A stretch of DNA of 64,000 nucleotides, from NCBI GenBank assembly GCA_964036665.1, contig OZ038530.1, positions 22,280,001 to 22,344,000 on the forward strand. The letters run 5' to 3'. Below the pieces are notes generated by a model, which did no database searches, had not been told where the DNA came from, and saw nothing but the letters and a program-made list of their open reading frames with translations. Numbering within the stretch: position 1 is the stretch's first letter; every line of letters begins with the position of its first letter. Both the position numbers and the translations under genes were made by a program. This document shows positions 45,801-53,803 of this stretch, one piece after another. This DNA comes from Gordius sp. MW1 (taxonomy: Eukaryota; Nematomorpha; Gordioida; Gordea; Gordiidae).

Positions 45801-47790
45801 TATAATTATTATCGAGCCCAGATCACTTGGGCGCATATCAATTAAACCCTATTTAAAAAACCTCGAATAAAAAAATGTGGCATTTAAAATTTTTTATAAA
45901 TTTTTGTTTCAAGCGTATTATTTACAATTATAATTTTTTGGATTATATATTTAATATTTATGTATGTTTTTAAGATTGAATTGTTGAAAAGGCGAATATC
46001 TAAACAATTTCCCGCGGTTGAAATTAGTACTGTAGATAGTTATCAGGGACGAGAAAAAGAAGTTATAATCATTAGTTTAGTACGGAGCAATGCTCAAGGT
46101 AATAAAATTTGCAAAAATTCATTAAGTTTTTCAAAACTGAGCACATAAAAGATTGTTTTAAAAAAATCTCATTTCTATGCTTTTGAATGTTTTTGTTGTT
46201 TAAAAAAAGTAAATTTTTACAAAATTGATGTTTAATAGCGTTGTAAAAATGGTTGGGTTTTGTTGGTTGACCTTAGATTTTAATCGACTAAACATAAACA
46301 CACTAAAGTTTTTTGGCCAATTTTCTTAGTCGACCCCTAGGCTTAGCCGAATCTTGACAAGCAGACCTGAGTCGACCGTTACTCTTAGTTGATTAGTAAA
46401 GGTTGACCAATCAAAACCCAAGCGTTAACACTAATGTTTACTATGGGTTAAAATGCCAAATTAATTCTATCTATTTACATCTTTCATTTAAGGTATGATT
46501 GGTTTTCTCAAAAATGCCCGTAGAATGAATGTCGCTATAACACGTGCTAAAAGACACGTGTGTATAATTTGTGACAGTGCGACAATGATACAATCAAAAT
46601 TTATCGTTAATTTTTTGTCGTACATAAGAAGGAATGGACAAACTATCAATGGTTTTACGGGGAAAATTAAAACAACTGCGGGAAAATGTGCAATTTTAAT
46701 GAATTATCTAAATGAATTAACACTCGCCACTAGTTTGGGTGCTATAACCATCTCAGGTTTTACACTTTTGAAAGCCGTACTCATTTCAAATATTTTGCAA
46801 AGTTAAATGTTTTGATATAGATTGATTTCTTGATGATAGGTAAAAGAGTTTTTTTTAACTAAAAGTGTTAATTTGATGATTAAAAGTTTATAGTTTTTAC
46901 TATATGAAATTTATAGAATTTAAAATATTTTAAAGCTTTTAATAAGTTTGTCAATTATTTATCACCTTTTACGGGGTTGATAGGGTTTAAATTGCTTGCC
47001 TTTATAGTTTTTTTTTGTGTTGGCTGGGTTTTAAGTTGCAAAATCCTAATTTCACAAGATTCTGGGTTCAATTTCTTTAGGCGTAGAAAATTGAATATGA
47101 ATGTTTGCCACACGCAACACATGTACAATTAAATCTTGTATTTTCATTTTTTCTGACAATAAAATCTTAATTTAAATTGAAGACTTTGCTATCGTGAAAC
47201 TCTAAAGTAGTGTTGAATAAACGGCTGGGTTTTGTTTGGTCGACCTTTTGTTCAACTAAGACCAACCCTCCACTCTGGTTGTTTTTTAAATTTTGACTAA
47301 GCCTGGAGGTCGAATAATAAAAATTGACCAAAAAATCTTTGGTCTCTTTATGTTTAGTCGACTAAAACCAAAGATCGACCAATCAAAACCCAGCCGTTTT
47401 ACAACACTATTTTTAAGCGAATGAATATATTTTTCCGCAGAAAAATCTGAAGTTAGAGTTCCTCAAGTGAATAAAAATGGGGAAACGAAGACCATGAACG
47501 TTGCTATAGGTATTAGAATTACTATATATAATTACTTTTATAATACGGTATTTGATTTAGGGGAAAAAGATAGCCTTAACAAAATACGGGATGAAAAAGT
47601 AATAATTGGCCCACATATAACTACTATGATGCTCTCTAAACCTTCTCCACCTACGACGTATATATATGATTGTTTCAAACTTTTAAGCCAACTTTATAGA
47701 ATGGCAAATATGATGGCTGAAGATATTTTAAAGCCAATTGTTTCCAAAAAACAAACTAAACCATCAGAATCCAGATGCAATATTGAATAA
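33656..47790 (+). CDS. IGHMBP2: IGHMBP2 (SMUBP2)-like SF1 helicase, 12 exons
   Basis: Exons: 33656-33887, 33925-34159, 34197-34273, 39084-39313, 39689-39904, 40133-40276, 40733-40830, 41561-41773, 45352-45661, 45975-46098, 46493-46651 (or to 46756), 47441-47790. All introns are GT-AG and every junction phase matches, giving about 795 codons (830 with the alternative exon 11 donor). Motifs in order: I HGCPGSGKTT, Ia CAASNAAVDN, II DECGQ, III GDYLQLPP, IV LNVQYRM, V DSYQGREKE, VI NVAITRAKRH. IGHMBP2 proteins are Upf1-like 5'-3' helicases acting on RNA/DNA, linked to ribosomes and tRNA in animals. Compared with the ~990-residue vertebrate protein, this one has a short 1C insertion and no visible R3H or AN1 zinc finger. 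Walker A is GCPGSGKT rather than the usual GPPGTGKT. No stop or frameshift was found, so it is probably functional. It could be a divergent paralogue. Confidence 0.85.
33925..34159 (+). CDS. Helicase exon 2 (1B-like beta region)
   Basis: Acceptor TTTTAG. It encodes DACNLYGF, then CRVQMIMCNTIIIVF and YCLQLAFDPNPYNRML, aligning in pattern with the IGHMBP2 segment that follows the SGD-x-V-G-LYD motif. This exon is open throughout but lacks an ATG near its start, so it is easily missed. Donor GTAAAG leads into a second 37-nt intron. Confidence 0.75.
34197..34273 (+). CDS. Helicase exon 3
   Basis: 77-bp exon after acceptor TTATAG, encoding ALTKLALPTSGYPGKDIIKM then AFEEK, matching the region just before the helicase core (R-L-x-x-AL-x-x-L). 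Donor GTAAGA, phase 1, followed by a 4.8-kb intron full of transposons. Confidence 0.75.
34854..35521. mobile_element. hAT MITE with CGGGT arms, intron 3
   Basis: Ends TAGAGGCCTGCACGGGTC and (reverse) TAGAGGCGCCTGCAAAGTC; perfect 8-bp duplications ATGTATGG at 34846-34853 and 35522-35529. Arms consist of tandem CGGGTCGGGTTCGGGTTGAA; the centre is AT-rich and non-coding. It abuts a TAGTGTTG MITE immediately to the right. Confidence 0.88.
35530..35717. mobile_element. TAGTGTTG-family hAT MITE, intron 3
   Basis: Left end TAAGTGTTGTAAAAACTG, right end CAGCCATTTTTATAACACTA. The element at 34854-35521 inserted at its left edge. Flanks are too diverged to show the duplication. Confidence 0.7.
35822..36200. 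mobile_element. MITE with ~37-bp inverted ends, intron 3
   Basis: GTTCAAAATAACGACAGTAT (left) is matched in inverse by ATACTGTCGTTATTTTGAAC (right), and the repeat continues through GACAACCAT. The interior is AT-rich with TATATA runs. A fragment of the family is at 29813-29865. Superfamily unknown. Confidence 0.7.
36201..36995. other. Intron 3 AT-rich sequence
   Basis: Contains G-runs (36351-36361 and 36798-36807) and no recognisable exon or complete element. Some sequence near 36260-36370 resembles a decayed GGGCGTAGC MITE. Confidence 0.4.
36996..37155. mobile_element. GGGCGTAGC-family MITE, intron 3
   Basis: AGGGCGTAGCCAGC at the left and GGCTACGACC at the right, with CCGCCCATCCCTGCCCCC before the right end. 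Short and decayed; flanks do not show a clear duplication. Confidence 0.6.
37382..37557. mobile_element. GGGCGTAGC-family MITE, intron 3
   Basis: Left AGGGCGTAGTCAAG, right GGCTACGCCCATG. AACATCA occurs on both sides (37375-37381 and 37558-37564), consistent with a target duplication. The interior matches the copy at 37811 (ATTATGGCTAAAATTTCAA). Confidence 0.7.
37811..38851. mobile_element. GGGCGTAGC-family MITE split by a hAT MITE
   Basis: Starts at TTTGGGCGTAGCCAGG and ends CCCATG after the nested element at 37991-38845. Flanks CAAGCGAA (37803-37810) and CATGCGAA (38852-38859) match at 7 of 8, so this MITE inserted first and was split later, within its last six bases. Confidence 0.75.
37991..38845. 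mobile_element. hAT MITE with CCCGA arms, nested, intron 3
   Basis: Ends TAGAGAACTGCAAAGTCAC and (reverse) TAGAGAACTGCACGGGTGA; perfect 8-bp duplications CCCATGCA at 37983-37990 and 38846-38853. Arms are CAACCCGAACCCGACCCG repeats. Same family as 34854-35521. Confidence 0.9.
39084..39313 (+). CDS. Helicase exon 4 (Q motif and motif I)
   Basis: Acceptor TTTTAAG, completing the phase-1 codon from exon 3. Carries FNEKLDDCQKNAV (Q-motif region) and VVHGCPGSGKTTVVIELIRQ (Walker A). Cys and Ser replace the usual Pro and Thr of GPPGTGKT. Donor GTAAAT, phase 0. Confidence 0.85.
39480..39611. mobile_element. Truncated GGGCGTAGC-family MITE, intron 4
   Basis: Only the right portion is present, ending CCTGGCTACGCTCATG; the interior CCCCCTCTAAATCCAA matches the copy at 37811. 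Confidence 0.6.
39689..39904 (+). CDS. Helicase exon 5 (motif Ia)
   Basis: Acceptor GTAAAG; begins VLVCAASNAAVDNIGDRL, the motif Ia of Upf1-like helicases, and continues with RLSRVGNFNRFKSPYMKGY. I chose donor GTAGTT at 39905, just before an in-frame stop. Confidence 0.82.
39973..40073. mobile_element. TAGTGTTG-family hAT MITE, intron 5
   Basis: TAGTGTTGTAAAAACGGCTG at the left and CCGTTTTCACAACACTA at the right in only 101 bp. Flanks ACCAAAAT and GCCAAAGT match at 6 of 8. An ATT trinucleotide run follows at 40082. Confidence 0.78.
40133..40276 (+). CDS. Helicase exon 6 (motif II)
   Basis: Acceptor TTAAAG; encodes HTFNVVIATLIGIGKYID and FDLLIIDECGQ, the Walker B box (DECxQ is typical of IGHMBP2; Upf1 has DEAxQ). 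Donor GTATGC, phase 0. Confidence 0.85.
40345..40535. mobile_element. TAGTGTTG-family hAT MITE, intron 6
   Basis: Ends TAGTGTTGTAAAAACGG and CCGTTTTTACAACACTA are fully inverse. Flanks CTTTCAAT (40337-40344) and CTATCAAT (40536-40543) match at 7 of 8. Confidence 0.83.
40733..40830 (+). CDS. Helicase exon 7 (motif III)
   Basis: Acceptor AATTAG; encodes AFEAACWIPLLYVKRCVLVG then DYLQLPPTVLCPK. The usual GD-x-x-QLPP is intact. It is only 98 bp with few upstream Met codons, so it does not show up as a long open frame. Donor GTATAA, phase 2. Confidence 0.85.
41176..41348. mobile_element. TAGTGTTG-family hAT MITE, intron 7
   Basis: Perfect 8-bp duplications CTTCTTAG at 41168-41175 and 41349-41356 around TAGTGTTGTTAAAACGG ... 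CCGTTTACAACACAG. This copy best establishes that the family is hAT-like. Confidence 0.87.
41561..41773 (+). CDS. Helicase exon 8 (motif IV)
   Basis: Acceptor TATTTAG. It encodes ANTIDGLQISMMERIISLYR and KLNVQYRMNSIIAEFISERL; QYRM is the hallmark motif of Upf1-like SF1 helicases. Donor GTATGC, phase 2. A 3.6-kb intron with Helitron remnants follows. Confidence 0.85.
41820..41908. mobile_element. Minimal TAGAGAACTGC hAT MITE, intron 8
   Basis: 89 bp: TAGAGAACTGCAAAGTGAC, CCCGA-type arms and GCAGGTCTCTA. Flanks ATCTTTGT and TTCTGTGT match at 6 of 8. It is the shortest member of the family at 34854 and 37991. Confidence 0.7.
42038..42360 (+). mobile_element. Helitron 5'-end-like fragment, intron 8
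   Basis: TATATAAAATTCTCGTGTCA and CGGTGTTTGT are typical of the 5' end of animal Helitrons; the terminal TC is not clear. TGACACTTAA ... CAACTTCATGACGTCAT is duplicated inside (about 42210-42250 and 42270-42315). Confidence 0.55.
42410..42534. mobile_element. GGGCGTAGC-family MITE, intron 8
   Basis: TATGGGCGTAGCCTGCATC at the left, CCCCTGACTACGC at the right; about 125 bp and decayed. Confidence 0.6.
42892..44262 (-). pseudogene. Helitron remnant with PIF1-like helicase C-terminus (minus copy)
   Basis: Reading the minus strand from about 44262: VASSGIAATLLDGGRTAHSS, a Walker-B-like VIIRDECMAHK, MHHMLKDPSAETFSKQPLDM, DWLAERAILSAKN, LLPGDLVSY, PRLCNGTRLVI, RIPMIPTDV and GQLYVACSRVGKPSSLFVL in order, across several frameshifts. 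These are the PIF1 helicase motifs of Helitron Rep/Hel proteins. The 3' terminus is a perfect 10-bp hairpin (ACCCGGCAAA / TTTGCCGGGT, 42899-42908 and 42914-42923) followed by CTAG at 42895-42892 and then T. Walker A and the Rep domain are absent. Confidence 0.85.
44263..45048 (+). pseudogene. Helitron remnant with PIF1-like helicase C-terminus (plus copy)
   Basis: From about 44276 the plus strand reads QQLLPGDLVSYKSVGTVFDA, FLNLLNLSGRPPHHSQ, RLCNGTRLVIKNLMKN and IQFPIRLAFAMTINKAQC, then out of frame LLYVACSRVDKPSS. It is the same C-terminal part as the minus copy, in opposite orientation and less complete at its 5' side. The 3' end has TTTGCCGGGTGAGCTAGT (CTAG at 45045-45048). The two copies meet head-to-head near 44262. 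Confidence 0.82.
45352..45661 (+). CDS. Helicase exon 9
   Basis: Acceptor ATACAG. It encodes DLLPKSK, the VDTS core strand (LVLVDTSLMFES), SGNMLEVELV (the N-x-x-E-x-x-x-V helix) and EDIGIISPYLYQ. All correspond to the second RecA domain of IGHMBP2. Donor GTAAAT, phase 0. Confidence 0.85.
45975..46098 (+). CDS. Helicase exon 10 (motif V)
   Basis: Acceptor TTTTTAAG; IELLKRRISKQFP then VEISTVDSYQGREKEVIIIS and LVRSNAQ. Motif V (VD-x-x-QG-x-E) is intact. Donor GTAATA, phase 1. Confidence 0.87.
46236..46433. mobile_element. TAGTGTTG-family hAT MITE, intron 10
   Basis: TAGCGTTGTAAAAATGG at left and CAAGCGTTAACACTA at right; flanks ATGTTTAA (46228-46235) and ATGTTTAC (46434-46441) match at 7 of 8. 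Confidence 0.8.
46493..46651 (+). CDS. Helicase exon 11 (motif VI)
   Basis: Acceptor ATTTAAG; GMIGFLKNARRMNVAITRAK then RHVCIICDS, with the arginine finger motif VI. Two phase-1 donors of the same form (G|GTTTTA) are available, at 46652 and at 46757; the first keeps the length closer to the family. The frame itself stays open to 46806. Confidence 0.75.
47218..47409. mobile_element. TAGTGTTG-family hAT MITE, intron 11
   Basis: TAGTGTTGAATAAACGGCTG at left and CAGCCGTTTTACAACACTA at right. Flanks match at only 5 of 8. It ends 31 bp before exon 12. Confidence 0.75.
47441..47790 (+). CDS. Helicase exon 12 (C-terminal tail, assignment tentative)
   Basis: Acceptor TTTTCCGCAG, with phase matching exon 11. 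It encodes KSEVRVPQVNKNG through to KKQTKPSESRCNIE and TAA. No R3H, AN1 zinc finger or other domain is recognised; it is enriched in charged residues and has a possible helical segment around LLSQLYRMANMMAEDIL. It may be a lineage-specific tail or, less likely, part of a separate gene. Confidence 0.55.
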
Positions 47791-48981
47791 AAGCAATTAC
47801 GTACTTGTTAAATCAACATCAAAAAACTTCCAAAATTCTGATAATCAAAATCTAGGATTTATTATATTTTAAAAATATTTGAAGTTATTAAAGAATTTGA
47901 ATTTCCAGCAAATTTTTATCATAATCATGAGTCAAAGTTATTATACAACACTTCAGCTTACCTTTTGTGCAAACTTTAGGAACAAGTTCAAAATTGCATT
48001 CCCGAAAATCATTGCCAGAATTATAACAATTTTTAGATATCTATTTTTTAAGAATAAATAGTATTTTATCTCTATTTTGTTATTAAATCATGATTCTTAC
48101 AAAGCTAATACTTTATATATCACATACAATTGTTACGAATGCAAATTCATCGTATTTTGGGTTGATTTGTGATTTTATATAAACAACGAAATAGCAATAA
48201 AGTTTCGCGACTTAAAAATGTTATTTTGGGACATTATTTAAAAATTAAAACATTAATTATAGCTTTTAAACAATGTTAAAATTGTGTTTCCTTCGCCAAA
48301 ATCATTTGAAAAGTCATTTTATAGGGCAATAGTTTTATGGCCAAATATCCAAAAATATTAGCCATTATAAGAATATCTATATACAAAATAATTATGATTA
48401 AATGTATCTTAATTTGATAAATAATAATTATTTATTTTTAGGCTTATATAACAAAAATATATTTATTTAACGTTTAAGCTAAAATGATATAAATTTGCAC
48501 TTCAATTTTTATGATAACAACATATATGATGTAATGTTTGATTCGGAGACCAACAATTATATTTTTAACTAATAGATTTCACAAATTAATATTAAAATAA
48601 GATGTGTTTAATTTTGGGAGGAAACATTGTAACAAATACTCTTACAATTGAGTTTAAATTACTGGTACTTGCATAATTTTTATAAATGTGAAATAGCAAT
48701 TTGAAAGAAGAAGACGACGTTACATGTGAAAGAAGTGTTATTATTCAATTCTATACATTTAAAACAAATAATATTAAATGTTCTGATGTGAAATGTTTAC
48801 CTTAATATTTCTGATTTTTCACAGCTATTTTAAGAATATAAGTTTTATATTGTATAATAATTTTATTCAAGGTGTAACAATTCTTTATGTTTAACTTTCA
48901 CTTTTGGAAAAAGATATATTGCTTTTAAAAACATCAATCCTTGCACCGATAAATAAACAAACCGTTTTATTTGTCTTGACT
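47791..48981. other. Intergenic AT-rich sequence
   Basis: Includes the presumed 3' UTR of the helicase gene. Short open frames (for instance at 47879-48061) have no recognisable product. No element is recognised. Confidence 0.4.
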
Positions 48982-49410
48982 CATAGACTAGATATTGTTC
49001 ACCAACGCACAAATTGTGTACCCTTTTTTTGATGTGAACATGGTAAAGTGATGATCATATAGAAATTAGTAATTTTCGCAAATTAAATAATCTTAAAAAG
49101 GTAAATAAAAAAATATTGAATTGGGTAGATATCAAAAACAGCATTTTAAAATAAATATCATTTACACAATACATAAAAATTAAAAATGTAAAAACTACGA
49201 TCAAAGTTTGTTATAATATAGCGCCATCAATATTTTGTATAATATTAATTTATTGACGTTCGTTTTAGTTTATAAACTAGTGGGGCAGGTAAATTGACTG
49301 TTATAAGGCAAAATTCCATGGATAAAATACACCAGTTGCTCTTTTCAAAATGGAGTCAAATTTGACACACAATTAACCATATGCAACATATGGCATTAAT
49401 CTAGTCTATG
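48982..49410. mobile_element. CATAGACT-family MITE, reverse orientation
   Basis: Begins CATAGACTAGATATTGTTCA and ends ATTAATCTAGTCTATG. The interior is the reverse complement of 24970-25404 (CAAATTGTGTACCC, GGTAGATATCAAAAACAGCA). The flanks do not form an obvious duplication, so the copy is old. Confidence 0.75.
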
Positions 49411-50821
49411 TGCACACTTTATTGTTATTCTAATAGATGTATAATTAATATAAATTCTTGAACAATAGGTCGTCATAAAACTTTTTAAGAAAATCAGCCG
49501 GCGCTGCCCAGTCTCTAAATATTCCATCAACTTTTTACTTAAACAAAAAATAGGTATTTAAATCGCAAAGTATAATTTAAAATCCCTGGCCAACAGCTGA
49601 CCGCTTTTAAATGATGCTACATGCGACGCTTTTGAATAATGAATTATAAATTTATTGCTTAACCGCTTTTAAAATTTTTTATATTTCCCATTTTTGTACT
49701 TGACCTTTAAAATATTTCTACATCAAATAAACAAAATTTTAATCACAAAAAATATTACAGGTATGTATAAACCCTCAGGTAATCTGACATGAATTATGAT
49801 AGTGCTCTCTACTTTGGGCAAAAATATGTTACAAAATTCCACATAAATGAGGCTAAAGTTCCCTCATTTTTATTTATAATTATATATATTTTTACCATTG
49901 ATTATTCCAGGGCTTAATGATTTTTTTGTTTCACTTTTATATTTAATTTATCCGTGTCAATTTGAACCCATCTCTTTATTAAAATTTATCCAACCTTGTC
50001 TGGAAAGCGGGGTGTTTAGTACCATTTCATTCTCTTTATCCATTTGTTCGTCCCCCCCCCCTTTCTCTGTTGAGGGTTGGAGTAGAGATGACATATATTA
50101 TATGTACGACCCTTAACGCTAACAGGTATAAATTTTAAAAATAAAGGTGTAACAGGGACTATTGCCCTATATATTAATGAATGGTCAATACCGTTTAGGA
50201 TCAAGTTAATAATAAATTAAATAAAAATTTAAGAGAGAATTTACGTTCAAAAAACTTGAACTTGCCATTTTACAATTGTAATCTCATTTAGCTTAAAATG
50301 TGTGGAAAAAAATTATTCTCTATGATTGTTTGTCAGATTACGGGATGGAAACATAAGGTCAATATATGGAGCCATGCGTTCAAATGCAAAAAATCTAAAT
50401 GTTTATTAAACCTAAATGTATGTCTAGTTTTATTGAATAGAGAATGACAATGACAACGCCTTTGCAAAAGTGTGATTTTTCGCAAGTGTTGAAATTAATC
50501 TTTTAATTTATGTAGACGGTTACAAAATGTTTAGGTATTGTCCCTTACATATCAAATTTACGCAAATGTACAAACTACTTTAAGATATAACTACTTAATT
50601 GATTCAAATTTAAAATGCCTAAATACACAAAAATTGTTAATATTAGTTTCCCATTGGTTCACTTATACAAGTTATTACATCTATGATGAGATCTTTCTTT
50701 AAAGAGAAAAAGGCGGTTTAGTTATTAATAATAATTTAGAGTTTCACCTCTGGAATAAATTCTTTAAGGGTTGAATATCGACCTTCTATCCTGATCGAGA
50801 TGTACGCCTCTAATTAAGTTA
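49411..50821. other. Intergenic AT-rich sequence upstream of the GPCR
   Basis: No exon or complete element recognised. The GPCR promoter and 5' UTR presumably fall within the last few hundred bases; no diagnostic motif is visible. Confidence 0.4.
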
Positions 50822-52345
50822 ATGAGACCCATCACAATAGCCTATTTAATTTTGGCGTTTAGGGAGGAGGTAATAGGAGCAAGCGCCATCAAATTTGCCT
50901 TTTGCATTCAATGTCCTAGAAATCAATATATTTTAATATTTTATATGAAAAATTTGGGCATAAATTTTATCGTCGACATGAATGCCACTAAATCGAGAAG
51001 TTATTACAGCTACGACAAAATTCCTAATCTGGAAACGCTGTTAGATATAGAGAAGACTATTCATGAACAAGTGAATGGAAGTAATGCCACTTGCATATTC
51101 TGGACAAATCTCTCAGTCACTCATAGCACACTTTTGTTCGTCTTTGAAATCATATCGCCCATCATATGGGTTTTAGGCATTGTGGGCAATACCATAGGCT
51201 TAGTATCGGCCTTGATCGACAAACCCATATACGTTCGGGTTATACTGACTCGAACTTTTTATGGCTATAATTTGGTCAATTGCGGTTTCATGCTGCTCTA
51301 CCCCATATTAGACATTGTGGGGGAATTTAAAATGCTGGATTTTTGGATCAGTAGAGAATGGACGCAATACTTAGCTTACGTTCATTTCCCCTTAGCTAAA
51401 ACATTCATCAACGCCAGTTTTTCCATATACGTCTTGTTCGCTGTAAGTCAGCTAGTAGCTACAGCATATCCTCACACCTACCACACATACTTTACTATGA
51501 AGCGAATCAAAATTATGATCGCCGCTTGCTTTCTCTACGTTCTACTATGGTTCTTACCGTCAGCCGGTTGGTTTACTGTGGTATCTATAACTAACATATG
51601 CGGTTTTCATCCTGAGTTTACGGTTTACGTCAAAAATTTTGTCAATTATTCACCCGGCCCACAAATCAATGCTTGGATCGCTTACGGATTTTTCAGGGAA
51701 ATTATGACCAAATTTGCACCGGTCATAATTATAGTTTGGCTTAAATACGTCACGCTAAAGAAGCATAAGCTACTTATCAAATGGAAAGATATGGTTCTCC
51801 ATCACAATAACCATAATCCTGTTGGAACGATTGCACCATCCACTGCCGGTAAAACTAAAGATCAAGATGCTGAAATGAGTGGGGTCGTCATACCTGATTG
51901 CGAAACTGCGAACACGGCTCACACCAGGGTTCCCTATACTTCTTCACCCGATTTTAACGTCATCCAAATGGCTGCTTCGATAGGCGAAGAGAAAGGTCAA
52001 ATAACCAAGGTTATGGAATCCAGGGCAAAGGCGAGGGAAAAGCGATGGAAAGAATATCGAATAAATGTTAGGATGTTAGCTATCATGCTATTCGAATTCT
52101 TGTTTTTCCTCTTCCCCGTTTCCATCTACATTATAACGGTGGACTTTTTCGAAGAAAAACTTACTAATAACGATGCCGATATAGCCTACGCAGCCTGCAC
52201 ACTATTGGAATACCTGTACGTAACCTTAACCTTTTATCTCAACATGCTTTGCAACCCCGGTTACAGAGACGACGTTATCGCATCCCTCAAAAAATGTAAA
52301 TCCAAATTCCGTTGGAGCAATATAGTAGGCAATTACAATGTATAA
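50822..52345 (+). CDS. Atypical rhodopsin-like G-protein-coupled receptor (orphan)
   Basis: The open frame is 507 codons with no intron. The likely start is Met53 (50978, GTCGACATGAATG), which gives 455 residues and puts N-glycosylation sites NAT, NGS, NAT and NLS ahead of TM1. Residues below count from 50822: TM1 104-130 with GIVGN (N123), TM2 147-168, TM3 191-215, TM4 229-256, TM5 292-312 (P300), an intracellular loop 3 of about 100 residues (313-416), TM6 417-440 (P432) and TM7 454-480 with NPGY (478-481). It lacks the DRY box: TM3 is followed by SQLVATAYPHTY. No cysteine is seen at the top of TM3 for the usual disulfide, although C260 is present in loop 2. It fits divergent invertebrate peptide-type receptors; the ligand cannot be inferred. 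AATAAA lies at 52432-52437, about 90 bp after the stop. Confidence 0.82.
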   Translation: MRPITIAYLILAFREEVIGASAIKFAFCIQCPRNQYILIFYMKNLGINFIVDMNATKSRSYYSYDKIPNLETLLDIEKTIHEQVNGSNATCIFWTNLSVTHSTLLFVFEIISPIIWVLGIVGNTIGLVSALIDKPIYVRVILTRTFYGYNLVNCGFMLLYPILDIVGEFKMLDFWISREWTQYLAYVHFPLAKTFINASFSIYVLFAVSQLVATAYPHTYHTYFTMKRIKIMIAACFLYVLLWFLPSAGWFTVVSITNICGFHPEFTVYVKNFVNYSPGPQINAWIAYGFFREIMTKFAPVIIIVWLKYVTLKKHKLLIKWKDMVLHHNNHNPVGTIAPSTAGKTKDQDAEMSGVVIPDCETANTAHTRVPYTSSPDFNVIQMAASIGEEKGQITKVMESRAKAREKRWKEYRINVRMLAIMLFEFLFFLFPVSIYIITVDFFEEKLTNNDADIAYAACTLLEYLYVTLTFYLNMLCNPGYRDDVIASLKKCKSKFRWSNIVGNYNV

Positions 52346-52950
52346 CCCAGTAGCCCATGTAATATGGGATGACATCCTATGTATTCCATTTGGACATGAG
52401 AACGTAGCATACGTTTTGTAAAATCGTTTATAATAAACCATTGCATGTATGTAGTATATTAGATTGCAATAAAGAAGTTTGAGAATGTCGTTATTGAGTC
52501 GTAAAAATGATTTAATCATCTTAAGTTTAGATCTAGCATTATAAATTATAAATCATGTCCTAACCTAACAATTTTATTGGCATTTTTGTATATCAATACA
52601 ATCAATAGTCATATACAATATTTTTTAAATTTGTTACACTTAGAGATTTGGTAGTTTCTACTTTTATTATAATTTAATATATAGTGAACCCTAGGGCTGT
52701 TTATATGACAAATAAACGCTAGGTCCTGCTTTTAAATATACACGATTCTAGTGCCCGAAATTATTTAGAATGACTCACAATATTCAATAAGGCGCAAAGG
52801 ACTTGAAATTAACATAATGTAACCTGGTAAATTTCAGTAAAATGTCAACAATTTTGATTAAAATAGTAAATAAGTTACTTTTAACATTATATCAATTGTG
52901 GTATTAGTAACAAAAAATTTCAAAGACTCTCTTTTTTATGAGTATTGAAT
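52346..52950. other. GPCR 3' UTR and intergenic sequence
   Basis: A poly(A) signal AATAAA at 52432 probably ends the GPCR transcript. The rest is AT-rich with no recognised gene. Confidence 0.5.
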
Positions 52951-52959
52951 TTAATATTT

Positions 52960-53695
52960 AAAATATAAACTCTGTTCGAAGAGGTTCAAAATTTTAAAAT
53001 GTAAAGAAAAAATTTGAAGAGCGAAAACAGTGTTGAATTGTAGAAATATTAATTTCAATTTATAAAAAGCTTGGTGTGAAGGCATACACTTTAAGAGATC
53101 TAATTTTGAGTTTAAAAGAGAGGTTTTTATGCAAATAATTGGCGAGTCCAACATTACCGCCTATAGGCGATCCGAGATGGCCTATCGCGTCTTTCATGAT
53201 TGCTAAAAAGGGGTAATGTTGGGATATAATTTGTACAGAAGGCATGTTCGCATTTGGTCTCATTGAGTTTTAATTTTAAAATTGGTTCGTAATCTTTTTT
53301 AATAGCTTTAAAAACTTTGCGAGGATAACCACAAAGGGTTGCATCGTCCAAATACCAAGTCTTTAATATTAAGTTTCATTCGTGCGATATTTTTTCAACT
53401 AATCTTTGAATACCTGAGCAGAATAATGGCGGGTCCAATGGGTGGCCTTGTTGGATGCCTTCGGGCTAATTTATTTTAGAATCTTCAAATCTTAAAAGGA
53501 TGCTGAGCCATACTTAATAAAATGTAGTTACGGAACTCTGGAAAATTCTTGAGAGAATTTACACTAATAACTTCTCTACCAATGCAATAAAAAGCGTTGG
53601 CAAAGTCTAATTTGACCATGCAATGATCCGATAAGACTTTGAGGGCTAGCCTAGCAGTATGACTAGCGACTTTGCAGCCTCCCTTTATTCCAACA
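52960..53695 (-). pseudogene. Reverse transcriptase remnant of a retroelement
   Basis: Reading the minus strand from 53691: GIKGGCKVASHTARLALKVL, then MVKLDFANAFYCIGREVIS, SPEGIQQGHPLDPPLF near 53450, WYLDDATLCGYPRKVFKAIK near 53330 with LKLNETKCE, then HLGSPIGGNVGLA and ASHQ-type AFYKLKLIF. These are RT motifs (catalytic YLDD, QGxPL) in order but in three frames with stops. The style (VKLDF-NAF, EG-QQG-PL, YLDD-x-LxG, KCE) matches an RT family common in invertebrate genomes. Not functional. Confidence 0.82.
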
Positions 53696-53803
53696 TAATT
53701 GATGTGAACTTAAGTTTGTAAAAATAATTGATCTGAACATAGCAACATCAACATCTGTATGCAACTATTTCTTTCTATCAGATCATGAACCAAATATTAT
53801 ATC

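Noticed and set aside
33656..47790. UPF1, SETX or MOV10 identity for the helicase
   Set aside because: DECxQ at motif II, the motif spacing and the N-terminal pattern favour IGHMBP2; UPF1's CH domain is absent.
52346..52362. CATAGACT MITE in the GPCR 3' UTR (GCCCATGTAATATG shared with 11662)
   Set aside because: Match is about 14 bp only and no terminal repeat follows.
52226..52519. 97-codon minus-strand open frame at the GPCR 3' end
   Set aside because: Overlaps the GPCR antisense and has no recognisable domain.
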